From the NCBI RefSeq assembly GCF_011397635.1, contig NC_064769.1, positions 20,291,207 to 20,355,206 of the forward strand: 64,000 bases of DNA, written 5' to 3'. Source of the DNA: Epinephelus fuscoguttatus. Taxonomy: Eukaryota; Chordata; Actinopteri; Perciformes; Serranidae. Below the pieces are notes generated by a model. The model was not told the origin of the DNA and did not search any database. It was given only the letters and a program-made list of their open reading frames with translations. The position numbers were made by a program, and so were the translations under genes. Each line of letters opens with the position of its first letter. Positions within the stretch are counted from its first letter, which is position 1. Positions 35,552 through 48,600 of the stretch are shown here, one piece after another.

Positions 35552-36660
35552 TTTGAGTGGTCCGACTTCAAAATTGACTTCCAAGATATTACTCAACAGG
35601 TTTTTTTTAAAGGCCAAGGGTGTGACAAGGATCTTCTTAGATCAGACCTCTGTGGGAGAGTCCGGGGGGGATTCTCCCACGGGATTAATTATATTATTCA
35701 TTTATTTATTTTGATGAAGTAGCTCTATTTTGTTGCTTTTTTATGCACCCTGGCACCTCATTTACCCTTAAAAACTTTTTTTTTTTACTTTTATGAATTG
35801 TGTGATGTTAAAAATATCTGGTTATTTTGAATCATTAAAGAGTAGAAAGACAACTGCTATCATTAAAATTAATTCACTAGAGTTGGAAAAATAGTCAAAT
35901 GTATGTATTTATGTTAACAGTGGTGGAACTACAAACATTTATTTTGGTACAAATATGAACAGACCAACAGATTATTTGATCTGGGGCTTTGTATTATTAG
36001 CAGACCTACCTTTATTTCTGAAACATATATATAACCTAAACGTATGGATCCGCCGCTTTTTGTAAAACATTTTGGGTTGACACCAAGGCCTAACGATGCC
36101 ACCATTGCAGACTGACGTTATTGGAAATCATATTTTCTTAGAATTTATTTATCTTTTTGTGAGAGGAGAGGGGTGATGCAGAAAGGTGGAGGCATGTCTA
36201 TTTTTTTAAGCACTGGGGAGGGACTTAGGTTTTTTTTTATTTTGGCTTAGGGGAGGAACATACAACTTTAAATTGCCTTTTTAAAATTTATTTTACCACC
36301 AATCTTTGAAAATTGCCCAAACTGCCATTTATCATAGCGAGAAACTGTAAAAACAGAAATTATAAGTGGATATTTAATTTTCCAATGGTCCCTGGAAACA
36401 TCATGTACACCCAACGCTTTTGTCAGGAAAAGAAAAACAAGCTATAACCAAATCAGAGCTCAAAATGGTGACATTTCATCAAAATAACTCTACATTTAAA
36501 ATAAACCCTAAGCACAAACTAACCAGCATGCACGAAAGGCGTTAAATAATTATGCTTTTTTTAACTCCAAAATTTCATCCTAAACGTCGGGGAAGATTAA
36601 AAAGATTACAAAAATCCAAAAAAAACAACAACCCTCATTTATGGTGGAGGGAAGCTCATG
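35552..36660. other. Intergenic between fam136a and pcyox1
   Basis: AT-rich. The phrase near 36050 (GGATCCGCCGCTTTTTGTAAAACATTT) echoes one near 34585 (AGATCCAGCGCAATTTGCAAAACATTT), and both are followed by similar text ending TTATTGGAAATC. This indicates another dispersed repeat in two copies. Confidence 0.5.
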
Positions 36661-36662
36661 CA

Positions 36663-36945
36663 GGGCGGCACGGTGGTGTGGCGGTTAGCACTCTCGCCTC
36701 ACAGCAAGAGGGTTGCTGGTTCGATCCCGGGCGTGGGAGCCCCACTGTGCGGAGTTTGCATGTTCTCACCATGTCAGCGTGGGTTCTCTCCGGGCACTCC
36801 GGCTTCCTCACACAGTCCAAATTGCAGATTGGGGACTAATTAATTAATTAATTATGTGTCAGCCCTGTGATAGTCTGGCGACCTGTCCAGGGTGTACCCT
36901 GCCTCTCGCCCGATGTCAGCTGGGATAGGCTCCAGCCCCCCCATC
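36663..36945 (+). mobile_element. tRNA-derived SINE (DANA/mermaid-like), copy 3
   Basis: Keeps the tRNA-like head: GGCGGCACGGTGGTGTGGCG, TTAGCACTCTCGCCTCACAG and a B-box GGTTCGATCCC at 36718-36728. The middle is deleted and replaced by a short TTAA run at about 36837-36853 before the usual GTCAGCCCTGTGATAG tail. It is not a functional tRNA. Confidence 0.85.
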
Positions 36946-37212
36946 ATTAAAAGAAATAATGATGATGGTAATAGAGATGAAGTCACACCCCAGCCTCCTC
37001 TAATAAGTAAAGAACAGTCCCTTAATTAATTGTAAGTGCCATACTTCTACATTTCTTTGCAGTCCCTTACTTAACTTAAAATACATGTCACATTTTATCT
37101 TGTTAAAGGTTAATTATATTATGATCTTCTCCACCTGGAGACAAATTGCCCTCATTATTCAGTAAATTAAATTTTTGCGTGCCTTTATTGTGAAACTCAG
37201 ACGTCGTCGTAT

Positions 37213-37220
37213 CCGGAAGT
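37213..37220 (+). promoter_or_regulatory. pcyox1: ETS-type site in the pcyox1 promoter region
   Basis: CCGGAAGT about 490 bp upstream of the pcyox1 ATG, in the likely promoter. A donor-like GAAG|gtgaag near 37388 and an acceptor-like tgagcag ending near 37671 suggest a non-coding first exon. A short upstream frame starting at ATG 37672 would then precede the true start. Confidence 0.4.
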
Positions 37221-37708
37221 GTGTTTCAACATCAAGAGACGTTCACGGCACCCCGACATGTTTCAACCGTTGAACAAGTCTAGTTAGTTGTTTACACCTC
37301 TAGTCTTGTAGTGGCTTTTGTTGACTGTCCAGTTTGCTGTTTAAGCACACAGAGGGAAATTTAAACGAGCTCTGAATCTGTGTTGAAGGTGAAGATATCT
37401 GTGAGGCTACCTCTGGACCAGCCCTCCTACAGTGACTTTTTATACAGTGAGTCCAAACCGTTCACTGTGACACTGAACTCTTTCTCTTTATAACGTCTCT
37501 AAATATTAAACATTACAGTGTTAGCTTCGGCTGTGTGATAATTTATGTCACTATTTCCTGTGTTACTCTTTGAATTCCACCTAGCGTAACCTTTGACCAA
37601 GACTGATAGGCACTGTTGCATTCAGGTTCACAGCGGAACTGACCATGGCTCATGTTTGTTCCTCCTGAGCAGATGCTACGTCGTGCAGTGAAGGACTAGA
37701 CGCCCACA

Positions 37709-40700
37709 ATGAATCCACAAACACTGTCACTGAGAGCGGTGCTGTTCCTGGGGCTTTTCCACACTGGGAGAAGAAGTCTAGCCTCGGCCCCAGAGCTGCT
37801 AGAGCAACCCAAAAAGATAGGTAGGTCTGCCCCAGGGTGCGTTCAAATACCAAAACATACTCCTCCTTTCTATACCTACTTCCTCTATTTGGTCTGATGC
37901 ATCCATTTTATGATGTCTGCCTCACTGGTAGACAGGCGTCCTCCCTGGGGTGCTAAAGTTATAGGGGTCATGTTACTTCATCTCATTTATTTTATTTATA
38001 GGGACAACACTAAATAACATCTCTGTAAATGTGCCAGTGTTAGTCAAATGGCTTATTTTCAACTGCAGTCTGGTAAGATGATTTGAAAACTATGATAATA
38101 TTATATTTCTGTGGGGGAGACCTCACGGTGACCTTACCCAGAATACAACTGTGTCCGGGGACACTCTTTATACAGTATGTGAGCTCAAAGAAATGGCATT
38201 TGCTGTAAAATCTGACAGACAGCCTATGATTTGCTAAAAAGCATCATCATAATAATAATAAAATTTATTTATATTGCACCTTTCATACAATAAAATCAGT
38301 ATTAACTGCTTTACAATGAGGGCAATATAAGCACTGAAAATAAACACATAAAACAGGCCAACATGGCAGTTCAGTATAAAAGGACATTTGAAAAATTTTC
38401 ATTCAAAAGCGATGGTGATCTGAGATCATATCAATCGACATCTCAGAGAGTATTTCTCCTTGTGTCACCTTTTAGGCCTCTGACGTCAGCAACAGTCAGA
38501 GTCTGTAATTCCCAACAGACACAGACTGACTAATAGATATTGATTAACTGAAATAAGCTTCTCTCAGCTTGCCTCAGAATGCCTTCCCAAGACGTCCCTG
38601 TGGGTTTGTCTGTGCTGGGTGCAGCCCTCTTCTGCCCCTGAATCCACCACCCAGTTGTGGCGCTGTGGATCAAGAAGAACTCAAAACAATCTTTCTTCCT
38701 CGTATAAAGGCAGAAAATTATAAAACCATAAATCATAAAATCAAGTAAGATACAACATTTTAAAAGAACTGCAGCAGTGTGAAGTACAAGAAGAGTTTCA
38801 GACCTGCGTCAGAGCTAGTTAAAGGTCAGAGTGAACAGGTGCATTTTTATCTTTCTTTTAAAAATATTTAGTGAGCTGGTATCTCTGATATCCCCCATTT
38901 TCTTTCTGCTGTTACTGGGAACCTCCAGTAAACCAGCAGAGGATAATCACATTGTTCTTGGAGGTAAATAATTAACAAGGGACTTAGTAAAGTAGCTAGA
39001 TCTGAGCTCATTTAGGGCTTTGTATACAAGGAGGAGGAGCTTTAAATTAATGCTAAATGTAACAGGAAGCCAGTTTAAACCAGATAAGACTGGACTGATG
39101 TGCTTTCAACTCTTGGTTGTGGTTAATAACAGACTACAGAGTTTTGAATGAGCTGATGGAATATTTTTCTTGGTTTGATCAATAAAATACTAGACACTGG
39201 TCTGATGATTTAATTGAATAAGCATGTTAGTAGGTCACTTCTAAGAAGATCAGTGACTGTAGAAGTGTTTTGTCATTCTTTCTTATGTTTCTGACTTTTC
39301 ACTCACATGCAAACTCCACACAGAAGGGCTCCCACGCCCGGGATCGAGCCGGCAACCCTCTTGCTGTGAGGCGAGAGTGCTAACCACTACATCACCGTGC
39401 CGCCCATGTATTGCGTTGTCTAGCCTGTAATGCTGTGTTTCTAATATGCAGTTAGCGTATTCAGATAAGTCTTGCTGAGTTTAAATACTAATGCCCCATA
39501 GAATAATGAATGAATAGGAAAAAGCACCCTTCTAGCTGGAAGACCTGAGGACACTTGCTGCTTCAGATACCGACACATCAGTGGGCTGAACTGAGACGAT
39601 ATCCTCGATAAAATCATGTGGCTAATAACTGCTTTTGTTATTGGAAGAAGTCATCTCAGGATAAAGTTATACTCCCAGACACAGAGGCATTTGTCTTCTT
39701 CACTACTCCTGTGATGTTATCCCCACCACTCACAGTTGCCATGTTTCTTGCCTACAATACTTGTTCCATCAGTAGAGGCTGACCTCTGTACATGTTGCCT
39801 GCATACAGTATCTCTGTAGCTGTTAAAGAGAAAGAGTAACATCTGTATTTTTGAAGGTATTGAAAATCATACCTTTGGGATTTCTAAATATGCCATTATA
39901 CTGCAATATCTTGATACGGCCCAAGTCTACTTTTAGGGTGATATCTACATTACCAAAACCATATGGCCTTCTTAATCAGTTACTTGATCAATTCTGGTGA
40001 TAGATTAATCACTTTAAGTTATTTATTAAGCAAAAATGGCAAACATTTGTGTATACCAGTTTCTTAAATGTGAGGATTTTTTGTTTTCTTTGTTTTAAAT
40101 TATTGTAAATGTCTGTAAATGACTGTCTGTTTGGTTTAAAAAAGGAGGTTCAAAATGTCTCCTTGAGCTCTGGTAAAGTATGATGGACATTTTGTATATT
40201 CTTTATATAAAAATAGATTAATCTCTGATGGAAATCAATTGTTGGTTGCAGCTGCAGTACAAATTTTTTAAAAGGACTCTTAAAAAAGTTGTATGTAAGA
40301 TGTGTCTATTGTAAGTATCGCACAAAAGTAAAGCTGCAGGTGTCAATTGAAATAAAACTGGGGAAAGTTCATCCTATAAATGTTCATATGAACAGACAAT
40401 ATTATCTCAAGAGAATAATTCCAAACGAGCGTGTTACAAAGTTGTTTCACAGTGTTGTCATTGCTTCTGTGAAGCTGTGGTCGGAGCAGGCATCGGTGGC
40501 ACAGCTGCAGCGTTTTACCTGAGGCAGGAGTTTGGACCTGGGGTGAAGATCGATGTGTTTGAACCTGGCACTGTCGGTGGACGGCTTGCGACAGTGAAGA
40601 TTGGAGATGATGAGTATGAGACAGGAGGTTCAGTGATCCATCCTCTGAATCTACACATGAAGCAATTCATTGAAAAATTAGGTAACACATCCTCAGTTAA

Positions 40701-42291
40701 ACAGACTCAGCACAAATTTATGAATGATTGAAACCATTATTGGTTTGTAGTCTTGATATCTGAAACTTTTTTTTTCAGGTATTCCTCCGAGGAAAGATGT
40801 CCCCTCTAAAATGGCGATCTTTGATGGGAAGGAGCTCATGTTTGAGGAGAGTGACTGGTTCATAGTAAACTTCTTGCGCATGCTCTGGAGATACGGGTTC
40901 AGCTTTCTCCGAATGCATATGTGGGTGGAGAGTATTTTGGACAAATTTATGAGGTGAGGAGGAAGAATAGTTGTCATGGCCTCTCAATATCAACACAGAA
41001 TTGCTGTTCCTTTTTTTGTTGCATGTCTTAATGATCATGTAAATCCTTGAATTCACAGGATCTACCAGTATCAGCAGTATGGTTACTCTTTCTCCACTGT
41101 GGATAAACTCCTTCATGCCATGGGTGGCGATAGTTTTCTTACCCTGGTGAATCAGACCCTGGAGGAAACAATGATTGGCGAGGGATTTTCGCAGACCTTC
41201 ATCAACGATATTGTCGCACCCATCACGCGTGTCAACTATGGCCAAAGTGTCCGCATCCATGGCTTTGTGGGTATGTTTGTGGGTATAGTTCATCGCATAT
41301 CTCAAGGTTTGTGTTGTAAAAGCTGTAAAATAGAGGTCATATGTGTTGTCTGTCTTGTCCTCTAGGGGCCGTGTCATTAGCAGGGGCAGATTCAGGCCTG
41401 TGGGCAGTGGATGGAGGAAATAAAAGGGTGTGTTCGGGACTGCTGTACAACAGCAAAAGTGAGCTCATCCCTGCTGCAGTGACGTCCATTTCAGTCAAGG
41501 TTCGACCATCAAAGACAGGTACCTTTCACATTCCTTCATGTGTGTGAAGAATTTCTGATGTGTATGTTCACACTTTTTAAATGTCAAACATTTTAACTTC
41601 CCTCCTTCTCCCATTTTCAGGCACCACAGCCAGTTTCTATGAGGTTAACTATGTCGGAGAATCAGGCGCAGCACACTCTCTGTATGACATTGTGATAATA
41701 GCAACACCGCTTCACCAAGGAAAGTCTGACATCACCTTCTCAGGCTTCTCCCCTCCAATCCCAACTCATTTCCCCGGACGTTACCACCAGACCGTCGCCA
41801 CTCTGGTCCACGGCTTGCTGAACATGTCCTACCTTGGGACCACAGAGCCAGCCTCGAAATTCACCGTGTCTGACATCCTCACTACAGACTCAAAGGGCTG
41901 CGCCATCAAAAGCCTGGGCTCTCTTGACCCTGTGCACATCCCCGAGGGCTACAAGAGACCCCCTGCCAGTGAGACCAAAGTCTGGAAGGTGTTCTCCCAA
42001 CAGCCGCTGTCCCAGGAGCAGCTGAAGGACATGTTCCTCTCCTGGGACTCAGTGTCGGAGACTCCGTGGCTGGCTTATCCTTCTTACCACCCGCCGCACC
42101 GTAACACACCTCCCTTCATCCTGCACTCGCGGCTGTACTACCTCAACGCTGTGGAGTGGGCCGCTAGCGCCATGGAGATGAGTGCCATCTCTGCCAGGAA
42201 CGTGGCCTTACTGGCACACCACCGCTGGCACCAGCAGGTCAACAAGATCGACCAGGAAGACCTGCACACCCGACTGAGAGGTGAACTCTAA
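37709..42291 (+). CDS. pcyox1: Prenylcysteine oxidase
   Basis: FAD-dependent thioether oxidase of lysosomes and lipoproteins. It cleaves farnesyl- or geranylgeranyl-cysteine, released by degradation of prenylated proteins, into cysteine, the isoprenoid aldehyde and H2O2. Exons: 37709-37820, 40475-40681, 40779-40953, 41059-41270, 41366-41518 and 41621-42291. They total 1530 nt, giving 509 aa (human 505). A hydrophobic N-terminal signal ([15 protein letters not shown]) precedes the dinucleotide-binding motif [20 protein letters not shown] and [20 protein letters not shown]. Further blocks are [45 protein letters not shown] and the C-terminal [20 protein letters not shown]. The paralogue pcyox1l is the main alternative. 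The neighbours fam136a and gmcl1 favour pcyox1. Intron 1 is long (2.65 kb) and repeat-filled. Confidence 0.92.
38245..39240. repeat. Interspersed repeat in pcyox1 intron 1
   Basis: Starts with AATAATAATAAAATTTATTTATATTGCACC and runs through TTAGGGCTTTGTATACAAGG, GAAGCCAGTTTAAACCAG and CTACAGAGTTTTGAATGAGC. I associate these with a very common fish repeat. No open frame is preserved and I do not assign a class. Confidence 0.5.
39320..39405 (-). mobile_element. tRNA-derived SINE (DANA/mermaid-like), copy 4 (head only)
   Basis: Minus-strand copy of the head: GGCGGCACGGTGATGTAGTG, TTAGCACTCTCGCCTCACAG and GGCTCGATCCCGGGCGTGGG. It stops soon after. In pcyox1 intron 1. Confidence 0.8.
39410..40474. 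other. Rest of pcyox1 intron 1
   Basis: No further gene. The ORF that starts upstream of the exon at 40475 is intronic read-through. Confidence 0.5.
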
Positions 42292-43230
42292 AGAGAGGAA
42301 GATAAAGCAGTAAAGTTCAGTACAGACCCACACAGATACTCATGGAAATGCCCGCTGCACTCTAACATTACTCCTGTCAGGACAAAACCCAACTCTTCTT
42401 TCAGGTATTTGGGCCGCTCTGACCTCTTTAAACTTAAAGTTTATTGCAACCTGGATCTCTTTGACATAGTATTGGCCATCAGTTTTATCTTTTACTAAGT
42501 TAACAGTCAGAGCTAAAAACACAGGGAACACAGCGACATTGCCACGATGAAGTCTAACAGGGCAACAAACAGGAGCAGTCACACAATTAGACTTGTAGTT
42601 TAAACAGATTCTCCTCAACACAGAATTTGCTCTGAAAACGTTCACTGTTTGTATGCGTTTTCTCCTCCAAATAAGTCTGGCTAACCCGAGGGGTTTGTGT
42701 AATACCTGTCTGATTGGTTGACTCCTCCTCCTCCTCATGTTTCCTGCCCTCATCTGACTTCTTTTTAGCGATGTCTCTGCTTTCCCTGATCTCAGCAGAT
42801 AACTTCTTGAGTACAATGTTATTTTTATCAGTAGGAGTAGAGAGGCTAAGTCCCTCCCTTTTTGGTGTACCCCATGGGATTTTATTTTTGTTTTACAGTC
42901 TTTTGTTGATGTTTGTCAGTTTAAATATGATTTTGCATGTTGGGAAAGTTGCAGTTTTTCATAGTTTTGTCGAAGTACTGTGTAGATTTGTGTAAAACTG
43001 CTCAGTAAACTACATTTCTCATTTTGCACGGTATACATCACAAACACCAGCTAGCTTGCTAGCCCTGAGAAGACGATCAAACTTCACTATCACTAAGTTG
43101 TAGCAAGGCTTCCGTAGCTGCTGGAGGATCAATTACGGCTAGCTAACTAGCTGGCTAGGTAATTCGTAACGTTATCTTCCCTGATGTGTCAAATTCAGTG
43201 TCTTCTGGTCTTTTATCAGACAGCATAGGT
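42292..43230 (+). other. pcyox1 3' UTR and downstream DNA
   Basis: No close AATAAA follows the stop. A distant one at about 44978 is possible. A 158-codon minus-strand frame at 42340-42816 shows no splice sites or recognisable domain. Confidence 0.4.
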
Positions 43231-43234
43231 TTAG

Positions 43235-43385
43235 ATTTAGGGGGGGATGCAGGGGACACATCCCGTCCTTTAAAAAAATTAAAATTATTTTGACAAAATT
43301 GAATACATTAACACCATAAATTGATGCGGAAGTGGCACAAATTGATGCATAAAAAATCACCAGAATGCAGGAAATTAAGCACTTG
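43235..43385 (-). repeat. Dispersed repeat pair, copy 1
   Basis: GGGGACACATCCC through ATAAATTGATGC and AAATCACCAGAATGCAGG. The inverted counterpart at 46075-46190 carries GGGGACACATATT, CTGCATTCTGGTGAATTTTT and GCATCAATTTATGG. Confidence 0.65.
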
Positions 43386-45600
43386 ATGCTCAAAATTTAC
43401 TAGTGGAGGATTCCTAAACTTCCAGTTTCATGTGTCCTACCCAATGTTGACAAGACCTGTACCTCGTGTAAGTACATCAACCCCTGGTGCGAAACACACA
43501 GACATTGTAGCTTCGGTGAGACAGACTGGAAGTAGAATAGAAAGCTATGACATCATTTAACGTGACTTTTGTAGTTTTTTTTTTAATGATGTCTTTTCAT
43601 TATTTTATACACCACTTTCATGGCAAACTGCGACTGTCTTGGTTCACAAAATTACCTTATGAATTGACAAACATTATATTTGTAATTCATGGCACAATTC
43701 AAACAAGATTAATGAATTATTTGTCTCTCACCATTGACTTACAAAGATATTTCTTGTTGAAATAATGTCCCATGGCAGTCCACTGGAAGAGGTGGGACTT
43801 TGCTTCTCTATGTTGACCAAAACTAATAAAAGAAAAGACCATCAAAAGGATCCTTTAATCACCCTGACAGTAGACATGGTTCATCATTCACCAGCAACAA
43901 TAGCACAGATCCCTCTGAAAGGTGGGTCAACATTGTAACGTGCTGAATTTTTTTAATCACTGTGAACCATGCTGCACTCCAGGGAAGATGCATCCTCTTT
44001 GTGTTCCTCTATCTACATTAAACTGATTCTTTTGTATGTGCGCTTCTACTGTTATGAACATGGTACAGCTTACATCTAGCGAGTCAGCTTGTTGGTGCCA
44101 CATAAACCAAGATGTCCTTTTTGTTGATGGATCTATGTGTCTTTTTTAGTCTCTCTACCTCCAGAGCAGACCACTGTATGTGTTGTGAATGAGCACAGGC
44201 AGCTTTCAGCAAGAGAGTGGTGCCATCAAGACGTTGTCTTGTTGATGTTAATGATGCCAAATATGAAAAGTATTAATAAGTTTATCTTGTGCTGATAATG
44301 TTAATGAGACTTATGAGATGTATGAATTCAGTTTGTTAAAACTATGATTGTGCCTTAAAGATATCCGTAATCGGCTTAGGTATTTATTAAATAATAAGTC
44401 TCCGTATAATTTTAGAAATCATCTGTCCTTTGGGTCTTCTGGTTATTTTTAATGAAGTGAAAATTGTCATCAGAGTCAGACCACCAGGACCAAACTGAGG
44501 AGTATAATGCATTTCTGTGTTTTGTTGTAACATCTGGAGGAGAATCTGTTTAAAAGTATTCTGTACCTGCGATTTATCAGGTGTCATGTTGCTTAAAACC
44601 ACTTTCATATTCTTCATCAGCTTTGGGAAGGAAATTGTAGTTTGCTAATTGTTTCTTCTGCACTTTAGAGGTGTATTTTTCTAGATTTTTTGAGAGAAGT
44701 TTACTTGTTGTGAGTGTATGTGACAAGATACTGTAGCAAAGTGATTAATTGTGCAGTTTAATTGACAAAAGTTTATGTTTTACACTTATGTGTAGTCTCT
44801 TTACATGGACAAACAAAAAAGACAAAAAAACAAAAAAGTGCAGTATTTAGACTCACTTCTTCTGCAGAAATAAAACAAAGCTTTTAATTACAAATCGAAA
44901 CGCTTCACTTGAGATTTTAAACAATACTGAAACTTCCCAAATTGCACTGTATGTTTTTTCCAAGTGTTTATGATCACAATAAATGGATGAGTCCTTGTTT
45001 GCTTTGCACTTCTATTTGACATTTTACTCCAAAAAGCTGAATTAAATTATGTTTGAATCACTTTTCAAGACACTGGCATCAATCTCACTTTCCACAAAGC
45101 AACTTGGAATCATTTGTGTGTTACTGATGACCATTTTATTCTTGTCCACATATTAGAATATCTGACTAAACTTGTTTACAGTTCTTCTAAAATTCAATTC
45201 AGTGTCACACCATCATCATCTGAAATTCAAAAAAAAAAAAAGATAATAGCTGCAGCTGTTTGCGTTCTCTCTTTGCCACACGATTAAATGAAGAATTGTC
45301 TCACTCAGTGACATTGTGATCCATCGTTCATAGGCCAAGGATGTGTGGTGAAATCACCATTTCCATTCCCAAAAGGAAATGAACATTGTTTTCAGCTCTG
45401 ATGCAAGGACTCCCAGTTTTTTCTTTTCATCAAACGGTCACAGTAGCACCCCAAATAAAGGCCCATGTGACTGCAGAGCCAACAATGGGTGGCATTGACA
45501 GCCTGAATAAGGATACGTCTGTGTGCTGATGTGCCACCCAGCTGTCCTCTCAGGTAGGGAGGGACAATGGTACCAGAGCTGCCTGTCCATGCAGAACATG
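43386..45600. other. Intergenic between pcyox1 and the micro-exon gene
   Basis: I see no gene. The sequence is AT-rich with no recognised repeat. An AATAAA lies near 44978. Confidence 0.5.
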
Positions 45601-45615
45601 TGATGCGACTGAAGA

Positions 45616-45623
45616 TATAAGAG
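45616..45623 (+). promoter_or_regulatory. TATA box of the micro-exon gene
   Basis: TATAAGAG lies 64 nt upstream of the ATG at 45680, which would place transcription start near 45645 with a short leader. A TATA promoter fits a tissue-restricted, highly expressed secreted product better than a housekeeping gene. Confidence 0.6.
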
Positions 45624-45679
45624 AGGCTGGAAACTGACAACAACCCAAAATCTTCCACCAACCCAGACCAGCAGCAAAG

Positions 45680-48600
45680 ATGAGGTTTCTAGTGCCAGTA
45701 TTTGTTTTCCTCGCCGTGGCGGTGTTCCACTCCGGTAAGAACAATAAATACTCATTTTTAGAATCTAGACTTAGACTATAATTTTAATATGCAGTGATCT
45801 CCATTTGATTGATTTTGTTTTTATCTATTGACTTGATAATGTGTGTGACTGTGCCTCTATAGAGAACATGCTTATTTACATCAGATGTTCAGTTATGTAT
45901 TAGTTCGGAGCCTGACTGATGTACCTGTGATGATTTCTAGCTCTCTCAGCATCTATTGAGTCCGCGGAGAAAGAGGAAGCAACCGCCAAGCACGGTGAGG
46001 AACTAATGTCAATAATAATTAGTTAAACAGCAATAATAATTACTATGCTATGATACTTTCAAGGGTGTAGGTTTCATTTAACATTGGAGGGGACACATAT
46101 TTAACGAGGGGGTTTTTTTGATCAAAAATGTAATTCCCTGCATTCTGGTGAATTTTTATGCATCAATTTATGGTATAAATGTCTTAAATTCTGTCAAAAT
46201 AAAAGTCTTCTGCTACTTTGAAGTTTATATTGGCAGCAACCAATGCCCATGTTCTAAATATTGAGAGGTATGTGTGCCTTGCTTGCAATTTGCATGCTTT
46301 GAAACCGATACAAATGTCTCTTCTTTCTGTCATGCAGATGGGCTAACTGAACTGCAGAAAATAGGTACAGTGCATCCGTCCAATTGAGCACCAGCAGATT
46401 TTGAAAGGGATGTTTCAAATGTTTTATGCATTTTATGTTCAAGTCTAGGGGTGTTAATTCACCTGACTGCAAGAACCTTTTCATTTTGCTTTATAATGAC
46501 ACTGGAAAACTTACCGGTTTGTTAGAGACACCTACCATATTTTATGTTTTACCTGTAACACTACTTTTTGTCACTTTTATCGTTACACAAACTACCCATC
46601 ATCTTCTATGGCTTTTGTTTGACATCATCTCTACCCTCTGTCTCCTCAGATCAGATGGAGTTTGAGGCCGCTCAGAAGAGAGAGGCCGCTCAGGTGAATG
46701 GTAAGTATAACCAAAGTGTAGGGAAATGACCACAAGCCAAGATGAGCAGATGTGGCTGTCATCCATTGTGTTACAGTTTGTCTCAGTCACTTTGATACAT
46801 TTCTCAAATCAGAATTGAAATTTTCAACACTACTTGTTCCACCTCCTCATCATCACTGTGACTAGTCACTTGTACACATCATGAAACCAAGTTCTTATTA
46901 TTTTGAACAGAGTACAAATGCTTTGACACATTCATGCAAATGCTGTTTCCTTCATTATCAATTGCTTATGTCTTGTTGATCAAACTGTATTACACTAGTT
47001 TTCTGTTGAATAGTCTCACCCCCCAAAACATTTAGGCATGGGCTGATTATGTGACAATAGGCCCTTGGGCACAGATACACAAAGGGCCCCCACCTCTCTT
47101 ACAGGAGCAAGACACATTGACTTTGTGGTGATTTTCCATCTCTTTGTTGTCGTTATGCATCTTTTTGTGGGTTTGTCTCTCTTTATGTGGTCATTTTGTG
47201 TCTCCTTGAGATAATTTTCTGTCTTTTTTTCCATCATTTTGAGTTTCTTCCTGGTCAGTACATGTTAATTTGACATTTTAAGTGAAGGCGAGGGGGCCCC
47301 TTGACACCTTGGGCCCCTGGACCTGCGCCCTCTAGATCCATTCAGTAATCATCCATGCATAGGCATCAGTCCATTACGTAAGTTACTACATGCGAAATGG
47401 CTGAACCAGTTGTCATAATCTGTCTGGCTAGATATCCGTTGTAATGTGGGTGAGAATTTGTGGCCCGACAGACTGAAATGTAAGGAGGTGTAGAAGAAAA
47501 CTGCACTGTATTTCCTTATTCAATGCTGCATGTACAGTTCTGCATCAGGGGGTGTTTCCTGTTTACATTTAAATTGTGTTATTTTTCCTTTGTGCTATGC
47601 AGTCTTTTTTCTTTATCGCACTGACAGTCAACAAATCATAGTACAAACAGTAAAGGCATAAATGTGAATCCTGTCCAGTCTCTTGCAATCAATCTCTAAC
47701 TTACAGTAATGTGTAACTCTACTTTTGGAATTGCTAAATGCCATACAGAAAAAAACTAGTGAAGTTCTCCTTTTTTAATCGTTGTCACCAAAACCTTAGC
47801 CATATAGTTTACATCAGAAAAACTTAAGAGTACAGTGTTATATTGGCAACATGGCTAAGCATTTTGAACATGTTTTTTGATAAACATTGACACAAGGGCT
47901 TGTCATTCTAATGGCACTGACATGTTCAGTGACACAAATATTAACTGTTGAGAGATAAACTAAACATTTTGAGCAAGTTATGGGCTTTTGCAGGTGGTGC
48001 TGTTAGTGGGAGAAATGCTCTTCCTGTTTTGCAAATGTTAAATGATTTGAGAAATGCACCACAGCAACTGAGACAACTTAAAATACAGTCTGTTTAACAA
48101 GTTCCAACTGTTTGAGTAATAATTTTGCACCCTTTCCTGTCAAGTTACAGAGGAACAGAATGCAGAAACCCGCTACCTCGGTAAGAGGAACTACATGACC
48201 TCATTCAAAATTAATAACGGCTGATTCAGATGCAGTTTGTAATGCAGTCTTTCAACTGTTTCACACACAGAGGCCACTCAGGACGGATCTGGTAAGTTAT
48301 GCCTCTGTGATAAACACCTGAACACACACTGATCATGTGCTGAGCATCACCTGTTTGTATTTAAACAGTGGAGGAGCATGTTGAAGCCGGAACCGACAAC
48401 ACAGGTGTGTATCAAAAAAAACCCATCCTGCTGGCTTTAAAGGACAGCATGTGATCATTGTGTACCTGACATGGCATGTCAACTGTGAAATCTGTCTTCA
48501 GCAGGAGGAGGTGGGAACACTGAAGTAGCGGCTCAGGAAGGTGAGAGGTTTTACTGTTCAAGTATCCGCCTGTAGGTGGTGATGAAGGACAGTTCAGAAA

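Noticed and set aside
36663-36740. Possible tRNA gene
   Set aside because: It has A- and B-box-like words but does not fold into a complete tRNA. It is the head of a SINE present in four copies.
36552-36839. 95-codon frame with readable protein
   Set aside because: The readable part is the SINE head and body, not a gene.
40775-41377. 200-codon minus-strand frame
   Set aside because: It is antisense to pcyox1 exons 3 and 4 and runs through an intron. It is a shadow of the real gene.
42340-42816. 158-codon minus-strand frame downstream of pcyox1
   Set aside because: No recognisable domain and no supporting splice or promoter signals. Chance open frames of this size occur in a 64-kb window.
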